NCBI RefSeq assembly: GCF_019457595.1
Contig: NZ_CP080419.1
Location: 1,798,001 to 1,862,000 of the forward strand
DNA: 64,000 nucleotides
Reading direction: 5' to 3'
Source: Shewanella psychrotolerans
GTDB taxonomy: Bacteria > Pseudomonadota > Gammaproteobacteria > Enterobacterales > Shewanellaceae
Part shown: piece by piece, positions 47,758 to 57,081 of the stretch
Layout: every line of letters begins with the position of its first letter
Numbering within the stretch: position 1 is the first letter of the stretch
Notes under the pieces: model-generated
Seen by the model: only the letters and a program-made list of their open reading frames with translations
Told to the model about the DNA's origin: nothing
The model's database searches: none
Made by a program: the position numbers and the translations under genes

Positions 47758-47770
47758 TCATTCGATAAAT

Positions 47771-47795
47771 TAAGAGGCAGTTTAACTGCCTCTTA
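47771..47795 (+). terminator. hairpin after htpG, possible weak terminator
   Basis: TAAGAGGCAG / CTGCCTCTTA perfect 10-base stem with a five-base loop, but without a good T run. It lies between htpG and the cnoX start, so it may only partly stop transcription. Confidence 0.55.
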
Positions 47796-47818
47796 TGCTA
47801 TTTATCCTAAGGGACACT

Positions 47819-48664
47819 ATGGAAACTGTACTGGATTTAACCAAAGAGAACATACAGCAAGTTGTTGATGCCTCGATGCAACAAGTGGTTGTGTTGACGT
47901 TTTGGAGCCAACAAAGCCCTGAAAGTATGGCATTAGTGCAGACGCTAGAGCAGATGGCTGCGATGAATGCAGGGCGATTTGTTCTTGCTAAGGTTAACTG
48001 CGATGCTGAAATGGAGATTGCGAACTATTTTCAGATCCAGAGCTTACCAACGACATTAGTGCTCAGTGAAGGTAAACCGATAGATGGATTTGCTGGTGTG
48101 CAAGAACAAGCACAAATAGAAGCCCTGTTTGATAAGCACTTACCTAAAGTTTGGCGAATGCAATTAGACAGTGCTAAGGCTTTGCTGGCTGAGAATAACG
48201 CTGAGCAAGCGTTACCTATACTGGTTGAAGCATATCAAGCTGCTCAGCATGCGGAAGTCGCGCTCGTTTATGCCGATGCGCTGTTACTATTAGGTAATGT
48301 GAATCAAGCCAAAGTGCTATTAGATGGAATCGGCCTTGCCGATCAGGATAGCTACTACCAGAGTCTGAAGGCGAAATTATCCCTTGCGCTTGACGCAGCA
48401 GATACGCCAGAAATAAGAAGCTTGCTGGAGTCTGTTGAAGCCAATCCTCAAGATTTAACTCTGCTTCTTTCGTTGGCCAAAGCCCTTAATGCGGCTAAGC
48501 GAGATGAAGAAGCGCTGGAAAAGCTCTATGGGGTTCTACATTCCGATATTGCCGCCCATAACGGTGAAGTAAAGCTGCTCTTTATGGAAATATTGACTGC
48601 AATGGGCCAAGGTAATCCTGTTGCCAATCAATACCGCCGTAAGTTATATAGCTTGCTGTACTGA
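47819..48664 (+). CDS. cnoX: thioredoxin-like co-chaperone CnoX (YbbN)
   Basis: 281-residue holdase with an N-terminal thioredoxin fold (about 1-110) and C-terminal TPR-like helices. The usual active-site CxxC is replaced by WSQQSPES, so it cannot act as a classic thioredoxin; this loss is normal for YbbN/CnoX, which protects substrates during bleach stress and hands them to GroEL or DnaK. ATG 47819 (METVLDLTKENIQ) has AAGGG upstream. Position after htpG fits a chaperone role. Confidence 0.92.
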   Translation: METVLDLTKENIQQVVDASMQQVVVLTFWSQQSPESMALVQTLEQMAAMNAGRFVLAKVNCDAEMEIANYFQIQSLPTTLVLSEGKPIDGFAGVQEQAQIEALFDKHLPKVWRMQLDSAKALLAENNAEQALPILVEAYQAAQHAEVALVYADALLLLGNVNQAKVLLDGIGLADQDSYYQSLKAKLSLALDAADTPEIRSLLESVEANPQDLTLLLSLAKALNAAKRDEEALEKLYGVLHSDIAAHNGEVKLLFMEILTAMGQGNPVANQYRRKLYSLLY

Positions 48665-48782
48665 TAATATCTATATTTACGCTCGACTTGAGTTTATTTC
48701 TCTACCTTTAGGGTTATTCTTTGGTTTATTAAACTGCATAAGCCTAAAGTCGAACGAAAACTGCGTTATCTACACTTCAAAA

Positions 48783-48812
48783 GGGCGGCCATTTGTGCGA
48801 AGATCGCCGCCC
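48783..48812 (+). other. GC-rich hairpin in the adk leader
   Basis: GGGCGGC / GCCGCCC seven-base arms with a 16-base loop, 50 bases before the adk start and with no T run. It could be a 5' UTR regulatory structure; not recognised. Confidence 0.4.
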
Positions 48813-48849
48813 AATGATAAAAAATAATAATCTAAATTATGCGAAATAA

Positions 48850-49506
<657 letters not shown>

Positions 49507-49579
49507 CTGCTATTAGTTAATAGTAATTAATAGTAATCGGTATATGAGCTACTAATCATATGAGCTGCTTCTCATATTT

Positions 49580-49608
49580 AAAAAAGCCCACTTAGGTGGG
49601 CTTTTTTT
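49580..49608 (+). terminator. terminator after adk
   Basis: AAAAAAGCCCAC / GTGGGCTTTTTT-type stem with a three-base loop and T run. Confidence 0.93.
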
Positions 49609-49642
49609 ATGCCAAATGTGGTGCTAGCCTACGGCAATCATC

Positions 49643-50683
49643 GTGTTAGCTTTATGGGTAGAAAATCACTTGAGCTCAATCTCACCAAGCGTTTCAGCCA
49701 AAATAGGCGTATTGTTAGTTAACCTGGGTACCCCAGATACACCAACGCCTAAAGATGTTAAACAGTTTCTAAAACAGTTTCTAAGCGACCCTCGGGTTGT
49801 CGATCTTAATCCTTTGATTTGGAAGCCTATCCTAAACGGTATCATTCTTAACACTCGCCCTAAAGCCGTTGCTAAGTTATATCAATCCATTTGGTGGGAG
49901 CAAGGATCACCACTGATGGTGATCAGTGAACGGCAGCGAAATGCGTTAGCAGCATTGTTGTTAGAGCAGCATGGCAAAAGCATTCCTGTTGAGTTAGGAA
50001 TGAGTTATGGCAATCCTTCACTAGAAACTGGAATCGATAAACTGTTAGCACAAGGTGTCGAGCGGGTTGTGGTGTTGCCCTTATATCCTCAATATTCTTG
50101 TTCAACGGTAGCACCAGTATTTGATGCCATTGCCAAGGTATATTCAGGTCGCCGTGATTATCCTGAAACTCGCTTCAGCAAAGAGTATTACCAGCATCCG
50201 AGCTATATTTTGGCGTTAGCGAACTCTGTTCGCCGTCACTGGCAAGCCCATGGCCGTAGCCAGTGTTTATTGATGTCATTTCATGGTGTGCCATTGCGAT
50301 ATGTCACCGAAGGCGACCCTTATCAGCAACAATGTGAAACAACTGCCAAGTTACTGGCCACAGAGTTGGGTTTAGATGACTGCCAATGGCGGCTGTGTTT
50401 TCAATCAAAATTTGGTAAAGAGGAGTGGTTGACGCCGGCTACTGACGCACTACTAGAATCACTTCCTGGCCAAGGCGTTCGTTCTGTCGATATCATGTGC
50501 CCCGCTTTTGCGGTGGACTGTTTAGAAACTCTAGAAGAGATCGCGATTGGCGGCAAAGAGAGCTTTATTGAGGCTGGTGGAGAAGATTATCGTTTTGTTC
50601 CTTGTTTAAATGATGATGAGACTCAAATTCTGCTGTTGTCGCAATTGGTTTCAGAACAAGCTGGCCATTGGTTGAATTCTTAG
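49643..50683 (+). CDS. hemH: ferrochelatase
   Basis: Inserts ferrous iron into protoporphyrin IX, the last step of protoheme synthesis. It is up to 346 residues. The N-terminal VLLVNLGTPDTPTPKDVKQF is diagnostic. The catalytic His is in LMSFHGVPLRYVTEGDPY near residue 211, and the Glu is in DCLETLEEIAIGGKE. The start is uncertain: GTG 49643 and TTG 49670 are in frame and neither has a strong ribosome site. Located between adk and gsk, as in E. coli. Confidence 0.95.
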   Translation: MLALWVENHLSSISPSVSAKIGVLLVNLGTPDTPTPKDVKQFLKQFLSDPRVVDLNPLIWKPILNGIILNTRPKAVAKLYQSIWWEQGSPLMVISERQRNALAALLLEQHGKSIPVELGMSYGNPSLETGIDKLLAQGVERVVVLPLYPQYSCSTVAPVFDAIAKVYSGRRDYPETRFSKEYYQHPSYILALANSVRRHWQAHGRSQCLLMSFHGVPLRYVTEGDPYQQQCETTAKLLATELGLDDCQWRLCFQSKFGKEEWLTPATDALLESLPGQGVRSVDIMCPAFAVDCLETLEEIAIGGKESFIEAGGEDYRFVPCLNDDETQILLLSQLVSEQAGHWLNS

Positions 50684-50881
50684 TCATTCATTGCTATCGC
50701 TAACGCATTAATCACTGCCTAGTGCTATTTTATGTGGTAGGATCTGCCGCCATTTTAGTAAGGTTTGGGTGCTGACGTCAGTTTTTATCGACGCAGCTCG
50801 GTAGATAGTGGGCTAAGGGGGTCTAGTTCACTGTTTATTTCAATTTGATTTTTGCATGGATGCGATAAGAGTGAGTTCGGT

Positions 50882-52186
50882 ATGAAGTTTCCTGGTCAAC
50901 GTAAATCAAAGCATTACTTTCCAGTTAAAAATCGTGATCCATTATTGGCACAGCTAACCCTGCAGCCACAACATATATCTACCCATGTGAGTGGCATAGA
51001 TCAAACATTGGTCGACATCGAAGCTAAAGTCGAAGACGAGCTACTTAGCCGTTATGAGTTACCTAAGGGAAATTCGACATTAATTGATGATGTTAAAGCG
51101 CATCAATTGTATAACGAGCTTAAGCAATCAAATATGATTAGCGATGAGTTTGCTGGCGGCACTATAGGTAACACGGTTCACAATTACTCAGTATTGGCTG
51201 ATGATCGCTCGGTCTTATTTGGCGTGATGAGCAAGAATATTGAAGTCGGTAGCTATGCATATCGTTATCTCTGTAATACATCATCAAAAGTCGATTTGAA
51301 TTACTTGCAACCTGTTGATGGTCCAATTGGTCGTTGTTTTACATTAATTTCAGAATGTGGTGAGCGTACGTTTGCGATCAGTAAAGGGTCGATGGATAAA
51401 TTGACACCTGAATTTATTGATAAAAAGATTGTACAAGACTCATCTGCATTAGTGTTAACCGCTTATTTAATGCGTGCTAGCGGTGGTGATCAAATTACCG
51501 ATGCTGCCTTAAAAGCGATTGAGTATGCCAAAGAGGCTGACGTTCCGGTCGTGCTGACCCTAGGTACCCGTTTCCTTATTGAGGAAGATCCACAATGGTG
51601 GATTAATTTCATTAGAAATAACGTAACCATTTTGGCTATGAACGAGGATGAAGGCGAGGCATTAACGGGTTTTCGTGATCCTTTAAGTGCCAGTGATGCG
51701 GCGTTAGATTGGTGTGATTTAGTGCTCACTACTGCAGGGCCATTAGGCCTTTATATGGCGGGTTATACCGAGGATTCAGAGAAGCGTGAAACCACGCATA
51801 CGCTTTTACCTGGTGCCATTCCTGAGTTTAATCGTTATGAGTTTTCAAGACCGAAATTAAAGAGCGATTGCGAAACACCGATTAAAGTCATGGCGCATAT
51901 CTCGCCCTATATGGGCGGCCCAGAGATCATTCGCAATACTAATGGCGCTGGAGATGGCGCATTGGCGGCCTTGCTGCATGATTTAGCCTCGAATACGTAT
52001 CACAAAGCAAATGTACCTGGGTCGAGTAAACACAAACGCGATGGTTTGTGTTATTCATCATTCTCTCAAATTTGTAAATATGCTAACCGAGTCGCTTATG
52101 AAGTGTTGGCGCAGCATAGCCCTAGACTATCGCGCGGATTACCTGAGCGTGAAGATAGTTTAGAAGAAGCGTATTGGGAACGTTAA
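50882..52186 (+). CDS. gsk: inosine/guanosine kinase
   Basis: PfkB-fold kinase that phosphorylates inosine and guanosine. Starting at ATG 50882 it is 434 residues, the same as E. coli Gsk, and the first residues MKFPGQRKSKHYFPV align with that protein. The PfkB signature NTNGAGDGALAALLHD near residue 355 contains the catalytic Asp. AFAGGTIGNT-like and NYSVLADDRSVL motifs are conserved. An earlier in-frame start at 50852 has no family support. Confidence 0.96.
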   Translation: MKFPGQRKSKHYFPVKNRDPLLAQLTLQPQHISTHVSGIDQTLVDIEAKVEDELLSRYELPKGNSTLIDDVKAHQLYNELKQSNMISDEFAGGTIGNTVHNYSVLADDRSVLFGVMSKNIEVGSYAYRYLCNTSSKVDLNYLQPVDGPIGRCFTLISECGERTFAISKGSMDKLTPEFIDKKIVQDSSALVLTAYLMRASGGDQITDAALKAIEYAKEADVPVVLTLGTRFLIEEDPQWWINFIRNNVTILAMNEDEGEALTGFRDPLSASDAALDWCDLVLTTAGPLGLYMAGYTEDSEKRETTHTLLPGAIPEFNRYEFSRPKLKSDCETPIKVMAHISPYMGGPEIIRNTNGAGDGALAALLHDLASNTYHKANVPGSSKHKRDGLCYSSFSQICKYANRVAYEVLAQHSPRLSRGLPEREDSLEEAYWER

Positions 52187-52286
52187 TACGTTGCCAATGT
52201 GAGTATCTTGAGAGGTGTTAGTGCTTTGACAATAAGAGTACGAACATCTGTGTTTTAATGTGCTTTAAAATACCTGCCGAAAAAAA

Positions 52287-52315
52287 GAGAAGGCCTTCAG
52301 AGGAAGCCTTCTCTT
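52287..52315. terminator. terminator between gsk and the glutamate-synthase-like gene
   Basis: AGAGAAGGC / GCCTTCTCT stem flanked by an A run and TTTT; it can serve both convergent genes. Confidence 0.88.
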
Positions 52316-52337
52316 TTGCAGCTGTAACGATAAATTG

Positions 52338-53987
52338 TTACGGTTTTCTGTTAAGCCCGAATTCGGCGGGCGTCAAAATATAGGTATCTTCGCAATAGAA
52401 CTCTTCGGCCTTACACTGCTGCCACCAAGATGACCATGCTGTATCATTTACCTTTTCCTCTATTATGGCATTGGGTTCTAGCGGTGCGACTAAGCTTCCT
52501 GTGGAGATCAGTAGTCCGTAAGGGGAGCGTCTCTTTATCATCCCTGGCTTGAGTTTGTTTGGATTGTCCAATCCCATACTGCCGACCAATTCATAAAACA
52601 TTCTTAGGGTATGATGATGGAAGTTTTTGACTCGCTCACTTTTGAGTTCAACTTCTAATGCCTTAGAACGAGCAGGATCTTGGGTGGCAATGCCGGTGGG
52701 GCACATGTTGGTATTGCAGTTTCGTGACTGAATACAACCCAGTGCCAGCATCATAGTACGCGCAGCATTAACGATATCGGCTCCCATGGCGATCTTTGTC
52801 AGTAGATCAAAGCTCGACGCGGTTTTACCCGAGGAGATAAGCGTGATTTTATGCCTTAGCCCAACACCAATTAAGGCATTGTTGACGAAATATACGCCTT
52901 CGAGGCACATCATGCCTAAGCGATTTGTGAACTCAACGGGGGCTGCACCAGTGCCACCTTCGGCGCCATCTATGGTGATAAAGTCAGGGGTTATTCCGGT
53001 TTTTAACATGGCTTTACATATCGCTAAAAATTCAGCGGGATTCCCAATACATAACTTGAAGCCAACAGGTTTACCACCACTTAATTCGCGTAGTGTTTTG
53101 ACAAAGTTTAGTAGTGCTATAGGGGTGGTACATTCAGGGTTTACTGCTGGTGAAACGCAATCTTTCTCCATTGAAATATGACGGATCATCGCGATTTCGG
53201 GAGTGATTTTTGCCTTGGGTAGTACACCGCCATGACCTGGTTTAGCCCCTTGGCTTAGCTTTATCTCGATCATCTTTATTTGTGGCCGTTTCGCCATTTT
53301 TTCAAAACTGTTTGGATTGAAGTTACCGTCATCATCTCGGCAACCAAATAGGCCTGAGCCGATTTGCCAAACAAGATCACCTCCATGTTTTAGGTGATAA
53401 GGGCTAGCACCACCTTCGCCAGTGTTATGGTAACAAGCTGCTTTTTTTGCGCCGAGATTGAGGGCCTCGATAGCGTTGGCACTTAACGACCCAAAACTCA
53501 TGGCTGAGATATTAAAATAGGATGCATCATAGGGTTGACTGCAATCTGGGCCGCCAATGCGTACGCGTTTAGCCTGATCTTCTATATGCTTGGGTGATAA
53601 TGAGTGCCAAAGGCTTTGGTAGTTTTCTTCAAGTAGATCATGTTGAGTACCAAATGCAATGGTATCGCGAACATTTTTAGCGCGTTGGTAGACCAAGGAG
53701 CGTTGCTCGCGGTTAAAGGGCGCTTCTTCGGTATCGCTGGCGATGAAATACTGTTGGATCTCTATTCGGTACGACTCAAGAAAATACCTTAGATAAGCAA
53801 CAACGGGATAAAGTCGGTTCAACGTATGAGGGCTAAAATAGATATCGTAGCTACCGACAATAGTGTAAAGCAGTGTAGTGCTTAATAGCAGTGTACTGGT
53901 CCAGCCTCCGATTTGAGTAAAGAGATAGAGCGCTGCTAGGTTGCCTAAGGTGGCGACAAGCCAAAAAACCTTTTGCATGATAGTCAT
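52338..53987 (-). CDS. FMN-binding glutamate synthase-like membrane protein
   Basis: 549-residue protein with two N-terminal hydrophobic segments (about 5-45) and then a domain like the FMN-binding central part of ferredoxin-dependent glutamate synthase: SFGSLSANAIEALNLGAKKA, KLSQGAKPGHGGVLPKAKIT, TIDGAEGGTGAAP, and a Cys-rich CIQSRNCNTNMCPTGIATQD for a 3Fe-4S cluster. No amidotransferase domain is present, so it is not a normal GOGAT; members of this stand-alone family are uncharacterised. The start at ATG 53987 has AAGGA at nine bases; ATG 53996 abuts that site. Confidence 0.85.
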   Translation of the reverse strand: MTIMQKVFWLVATLGNLAALYLFTQIGGWTSTLLLSTTLLYTIVGSYDIYFSPHTLNRLYPVVAYLRYFLESYRIEIQQYFIASDTEEAPFNREQRSLVYQRAKNVRDTIAFGTQHDLLEENYQSLWHSLSPKHIEDQAKRVRIGGPDCSQPYDASYFNISAMSFGSLSANAIEALNLGAKKAACYHNTGEGGASPYHLKHGGDLVWQIGSGLFGCRDDDGNFNPNSFEKMAKRPQIKMIEIKLSQGAKPGHGGVLPKAKITPEIAMIRHISMEKDCVSPAVNPECTTPIALLNFVKTLRELSGGKPVGFKLCIGNPAEFLAICKAMLKTGITPDFITIDGAEGGTGAAPVEFTNRLGMMCLEGVYFVNNALIGVGLRHKITLISSGKTASSFDLLTKIAMGADIVNAARTMMLALGCIQSRNCNTNMCPTGIATQDPARSKALEVELKSERVKNFHHHTLRMFYELVGSMGLDNPNKLKPGMIKRRSPYGLLISTGSLVAPLEPNAIIEEKVNDTAWSSWWQQCKAEEFYCEDTYILTPAEFGLNRKP

Positions 53988-54138
53988 ATAAAGCATTCCT
54001 TTTGCTTACATTATCCACAAGTTTCCTTATTGAACGACATAGTCAGTATTTTAGCAATCAGGTTTAATACTTTCTTAATTAACCAAATTGTCGGTATATT
54101 AGATAGTTCAATACAGTAAGGACAAAAAGGAGTTCGTT

Positions 54139-54639
54139 GTGATCATTGCACAAACAGACAGACTTATACTGCGCCATTTCGAGGCTAAAGATATAGAGGT
54201 CATCTTTCTATTAAACAGTATTCCTGAAGTCCTTACCTATATTCCAGGCGAGCCAATGACCTGTCTATCTCAGGCGCAGCAGATATTTGAAAATGTTGTG
54301 TTAAAAAGTTATCAAGAGCGTGGATACGGTCGCTGGGCAGTAGAACACAAATCTGATGGTAAAGTGATCGGCTTTTGTGGGCCCACATTTATAAAAGAGT
54401 TTAATGAGGTTGAGCTAGGTTATCGCTACCTTCCTGAGTATTGGGGAAAGGGCATCGGGAGTGAAGCGGGACTTGCCGCCTTAGCGCATTTTAAAGATTA
54501 TGATATTCAGCAGGCAATCGCATTGATTTTACTGGGTAATAAAGGCTCAGAAGGTGTAGCGCGTAAGGTTGGAATGAAGCTGCGTAGTCGAGATAAGTTT
54601 ATGGGGCACAAAGTTAATGTGTTCCATAAATGTTTGTAA
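54139..54639 (+). CDS. GNAT family N-acetyltransferase (RimJ/RimL-like)
   Basis: 166-residue acetyltransferase. The N-terminal TDRLILRHFEAKDIEVIFLL is typical of the RimJ/RimL group. The acetyl-CoA loop is GYRYLPEYWGKGIGSEAGLA, near residues 94-113. Substrate unknown. The start is GTG 54139 with AAGGAG upstream. It is divergent from the glutamate-synthase-like gene and convergent with fur. Confidence 0.87.
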   Translation: MIIAQTDRLILRHFEAKDIEVIFLLNSIPEVLTYIPGEPMTCLSQAQQIFENVVLKSYQERGYGRWAVEHKSDGKVIGFCGPTFIKEFNEVELGYRYLPEYWGKGIGSEAGLAALAHFKDYDIQQAIALILLGNKGSEGVARKVGMKLRSRDKFMGHKVNVFHKCL

Positions 54640-54641
54640 CA

Positions 54642-54670
54642 TAAAAAAACCAGCTTAAAAGCTGGTTTTC
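54642..54670. terminator. bidirectional terminator between the GNAT gene and fur
   Basis: AAACCAGCTT / AAGCTGGTTT stem with an A run on one side and TTTTC on the other. Confidence 0.88.
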
Positions 54671-54685
54671 ATTGGTTTACTAACC

Positions 54686-55117
54686 TTACTCATCACCGTG
54701 ATCGCACTCGTCATTAGTGCAAACACCATAAAGGTACAAACTGTGATTTGTGAGTTTGATATTGTACTTCATCGCAATTTCATCTTGACGGCGTTCGATA
54801 ACATCATCTGAGAACTCAATGACTTTACCGCAAGATAGGCATACCAAATGATCGTGATGATGCTGTGATGAAAGTTCGAAAACAGCTTTGCCACTTTCAA
54901 AGTGATGGCGGCTAACAATGCCTGCGTCATCAAATTGGTTCAATACGCGGTAAACGGTTGCTAACCCAATCTCTTCACCAATATCGAGCAGCTTCTTGTA
55001 TAGGTCTTCTGCACTGATATGTTGGTTTTCGGGTCCCTGCATCAGCTCGAGGATCTTGACTCGTGGTAAAGTGACCTTTAATCCCGCTTTCTTTAGCGCT
55101 TGATTTCCATCTGTCAT
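54686..55117 (-). CDS. fur: ferric uptake regulator Fur
   Basis: Iron-responsive repressor, 143 residues. The winged-helix DNA-binding domain runs to about residue 83 (LKVTLPRVKILELMQ, ATVYRVLNQFDDAGIV). The metal-binding segment HHHDHLVCLSCGKVIEF follows near 87-103. The second Cys pair is in GVCTNDECDHGDE at the C-terminus. All usual zinc and iron ligands are present. Convergent with the GNAT gene. Confidence 0.97.
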   Translation of the reverse strand: MTDGNQALKKAGLKVTLPRVKILELMQGPENQHISAEDLYKKLLDIGEEIGLATVYRVLNQFDDAGIVSRHHFESGKAVFELSSQHHHDHLVCLSCGKVIEFSDDVIERRQDEIAMKYNIKLTNHSLYLYGVCTNDECDHGDE

Positions 55118-55423
55118 TATTAATCTCTTGATTGCAGAACCATTAGCAAAGCCAATAGAGGTTCAGTTGTTGATATTGGGAACCATTATAGGGGCTGAAT
55201 TTAAAAACTTAAACCTTTGATCTTGTATATTGTTCCTTCAAGTAATAATTTGGCTGAAATTATCGCTATCTGTGCGATAAATACTGCATTTTTCACATAC
55301 TTTTTGTAGTGTTATTTATACTAACGCCCAATATTCTAGGGCGCTAAAATCTGGCAGGCTAAACTTGAACCAGCTTTGTTTAAGGTCATCATTAACCTAA
55401 GCCAATAGAACAATAAGAAGGGA
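55118..55423. other. intergenic region between fur and cobB
   Basis: 306 bases between divergent genes. Contains the candidate fur promoter at 55185-55213; the cobB promoter could not be pinpointed and no repeat or RNA was recognised. Confidence 0.5.
55185..55213 (-). promoter_or_regulatory. possible fur promoter
   Basis: On the minus strand, a perfect TATAAT (55185-55190) with TTTAAG 17 bases upstream, about 68 bases before the fur start codon. No obvious Fur box was seen. Confidence 0.5.
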
Positions 55424-55429
55424 ATGTCG

Positions 55430-56176
55430 ATGTATCAACAGATTGTGGTGTTAACTGGAGCCGGGATCTCTGCCGAATCAGGATTGAGAACCTTTAGGGA
55501 TCAGGATGGACTTTGGGAAGAGCATAAAATAGAAGATGTGGCGACGCCCGAAGGCTATCAACGTGATCCTGAAATGGTTGAACGTTTCTATAACGAAAGA
55601 TGGCAGCAATTACATGATGGGCATGTTGAGCCTAATGCCGCCCATATTGCACTGGCTAGGCTCGAACATGAGTTTGATGGGCAGCTGCTGGTTGTAACAC
55701 AAAATATTGATGACCTCCATGAAAGAGCGGGTTCACGTCGCTTGTTACATATGCACGGCGAATTGACCAAAGGCCGCTGTCCACGATCGCAGCAAACCTT
55801 CCTATTGACCGATCATTTTGGTGTCAATCATACCTGTACTTGTTGTATTCCCGCTCAGCGTTTACGACCCCATGTGGTTTGGTTTGGAGAGATGCCAATA
55901 GGGTTAGATCGTATTCAACATGCGTTAGATACCTGCGATCTATTTATCGCTATCGGCACATCGGGCTCGGTTTATCCTGCAGCAGGTTTTGTTGATACCG
56001 CTAATCATCATGGCGCGCAAACCGTTGAGGTTAATTTGATGCCAGCCGATAGGCACAGTCAATTTCAATATCACCTTCAAGGTAAGGCAAGTGAGATTTT
56101 ACCTAACCTAGTTGATGATATTTTACGTGGTCAGGTGGTAGGTGATACTGCTGATAGCGCTACAGCGGCAAAGTAA
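55430..56176 (+). CDS. cobB: NAD-dependent protein deacylase (sirtuin, CobB)
   Basis: Sir2-type enzyme of 248 residues that removes acyl groups from lysines using NAD. The NAD-binding [18 protein letters not shown] is at the N-terminus. [11 protein letters not shown] and the catalytic His in [13 protein letters not shown] follow. The zinc finger keeps Cys in KGRCP and TCTCC, and [11 protein letters not shown] and [15 protein letters not shown] are conserved. The Tyr/Arg pair of desuccinylases is suggested by [13 protein letters not shown] 55430 is chosen since AAGGGA overlaps the earlier ATG 55424. It abuts the next gene with no gap, so the two are probably co-expressed. Confidence 0.95.
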   Translation: MYQQIVVLTGAGISAESGLRTFRDQDGLWEEHKIEDVATPEGYQRDPEMVERFYNERWQQLHDGHVEPNAAHIALARLEHEFDGQLLVVTQNIDDLHERAGSRRLLHMHGELTKGRCPRSQQTFLLTDHFGVNHTCTCCIPAQRLRPHVVWFGEMPIGLDRIQHALDTCDLFIAIGTSGSVYPAAGFVDTANHHGAQTVEVNLMPADRHSQFQYHLQGKASEILPNLVDDILRGQVVGDTADSATAAK

Positions 56177-56671
56177 ATGGAACTAAATACAGATCCATTA
56201 ACATCGAGCGGTTGGTCATCTTGTCAAACTAAACTGGCCATTATTATGCGTGGCTTACCCGGAAGCGGTAAGAGTTACTGGGTAGAGCAGTTTATTAACG
56301 CGCAGCCGATCGATATTGCTAATGGTATTAGGCAACGTGGTTATTTTTCCACGGATAAATTGTTTTATATTGATGGTAAATATCGATTTAATGTGAATCG
56401 GTTGAGTGAATACCATCAACGTAATTTGACCGCATTTATTCATGCGCTGAGCAGAGGTGAGCCAATTGTTATTTGCGACAATACCAATATGGCTCGGTGG
56501 GAGTTTATGACCTACGACGCGGCAGCAAAAGCCTTAGGTTACCAAGTACGTGAAGTGTTAATCGGTGACCCGCTTGATGACGCACATCAACAACTCTGTG
56601 CCCAGCGAAATCAACATGGGGTCTCGTTACATCATATTCAATCGATGGCGACTAAGTTTGAACCATTCTAG
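56177..56671 (+). CDS. P-loop ATPase, polynucleotide-kinase-like
   Basis: 164-residue AAA/zeta-toxin-like kinase fold. The Walker A is IIMRGLPGSGKSYWVEQF, near residues 23-40. The segment IVICDNTNMARWEFMTYDAA looks like Walker B plus the conserved Asn of this kinase group. It starts one base after the cobB stop. Function unknown; possible substrates are nucleic acid ends or a metabolite. It is followed by the interrupted monooxygenase gene. Confidence 0.8.
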   Translation: MELNTDPLTSSGWSSCQTKLAIIMRGLPGSGKSYWVEQFINAQPIDIANGIRQRGYFSTDKLFYIDGKYRFNVNRLSEYHQRNLTAFIHALSRGEPIVICDNTNMARWEFMTYDAAAKALGYQVREVLIGDPLDDAHQQLCAQRNQHGVSLHHIQSMATKFEPF

Positions 56672-56683
56672 CGAGGAGCATAA

Positions 56684-57065
56684 ATGTATGCGGTCATTTT
56701 TAGACGCAAAATAGTCAAACAGACCGATGAATATTCACGTTTAGCGTCGAAGTTGCGTCAGTTAGGCGTGTTTTTTAACTGCTTACTTTTGTGTTGAATG
56801 GCCTCACAAGAGAACGACTATTCCATCATCCATAGCCTTGAATGCGTTCCCAAAAAACACGCTGAGTAGATCGCTTTCTTATACTGATTGGTACTCCTCA
56901 AGAGGAGCAAGAGATCGCCATTTCCTATTGGCATGATGAAGCAGACATATTAGCATGGAGAAAAGGTAGCGATCATCAAATGGCCAGTTGCTAGGTGCAA
57001 GGGAATGGTACTGGAGTGATCAAGTTGATGTGACCTCGCTGAAAAGTCGTTATCTAAAGAATTGA
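56684..57065 (+). pseudogene. antibiotic-biosynthesis-monooxygenase-like gene interrupted by a MITE-like repeat
   Basis: ATG 56684 follows GAGGAG and reads MYAVIFRRKIVKQTDEYSRL, typical of ABM-fold heme-degrading/quinol monooxygenase-like proteins, until LRQL. About 126 foreign bases follow (56765-56890). The family sequence then resumes as EEQEIAISYWHDEADILAW. A one-base deletion near 56985 breaks the frame again; the end reads WYWSDQVDVTSLKSRY in the other frame to a stop at 57063-57065. Intact relatives have about 95-100 residues. Clearly inactive. Confidence 0.85.
56765..56890. mobile_element. MITE-like insertion, copy 2 of the dispersed repeat
   Basis: Sequence that interrupts the monooxygenase-like gene. 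Its right 67 bases (56824-56890) match 7585-7652. GGCGTGTTTTTT at the left faces AAAAAACACGC at right, giving internal inverted symmetry. No ORF. Exact ends and target duplication are unresolved. Confidence 0.65.
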
Positions 57066-57081
57066 CAACGGAGTGTTAAAT

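Noticed and set aside
47819..48664. Loss of the thioredoxin active site as a sign of decay
   Set aside because: Absence of CxxC is normal in the YbbN/CnoX family and the rest of the protein is intact.
55430..56671. Sir2-type antiphage defence system
   Set aside because: The Sir2 protein is a short stand-alone CobB with intact deacylase motifs and zinc ligands, and the partner is not a defence effector I recognise.
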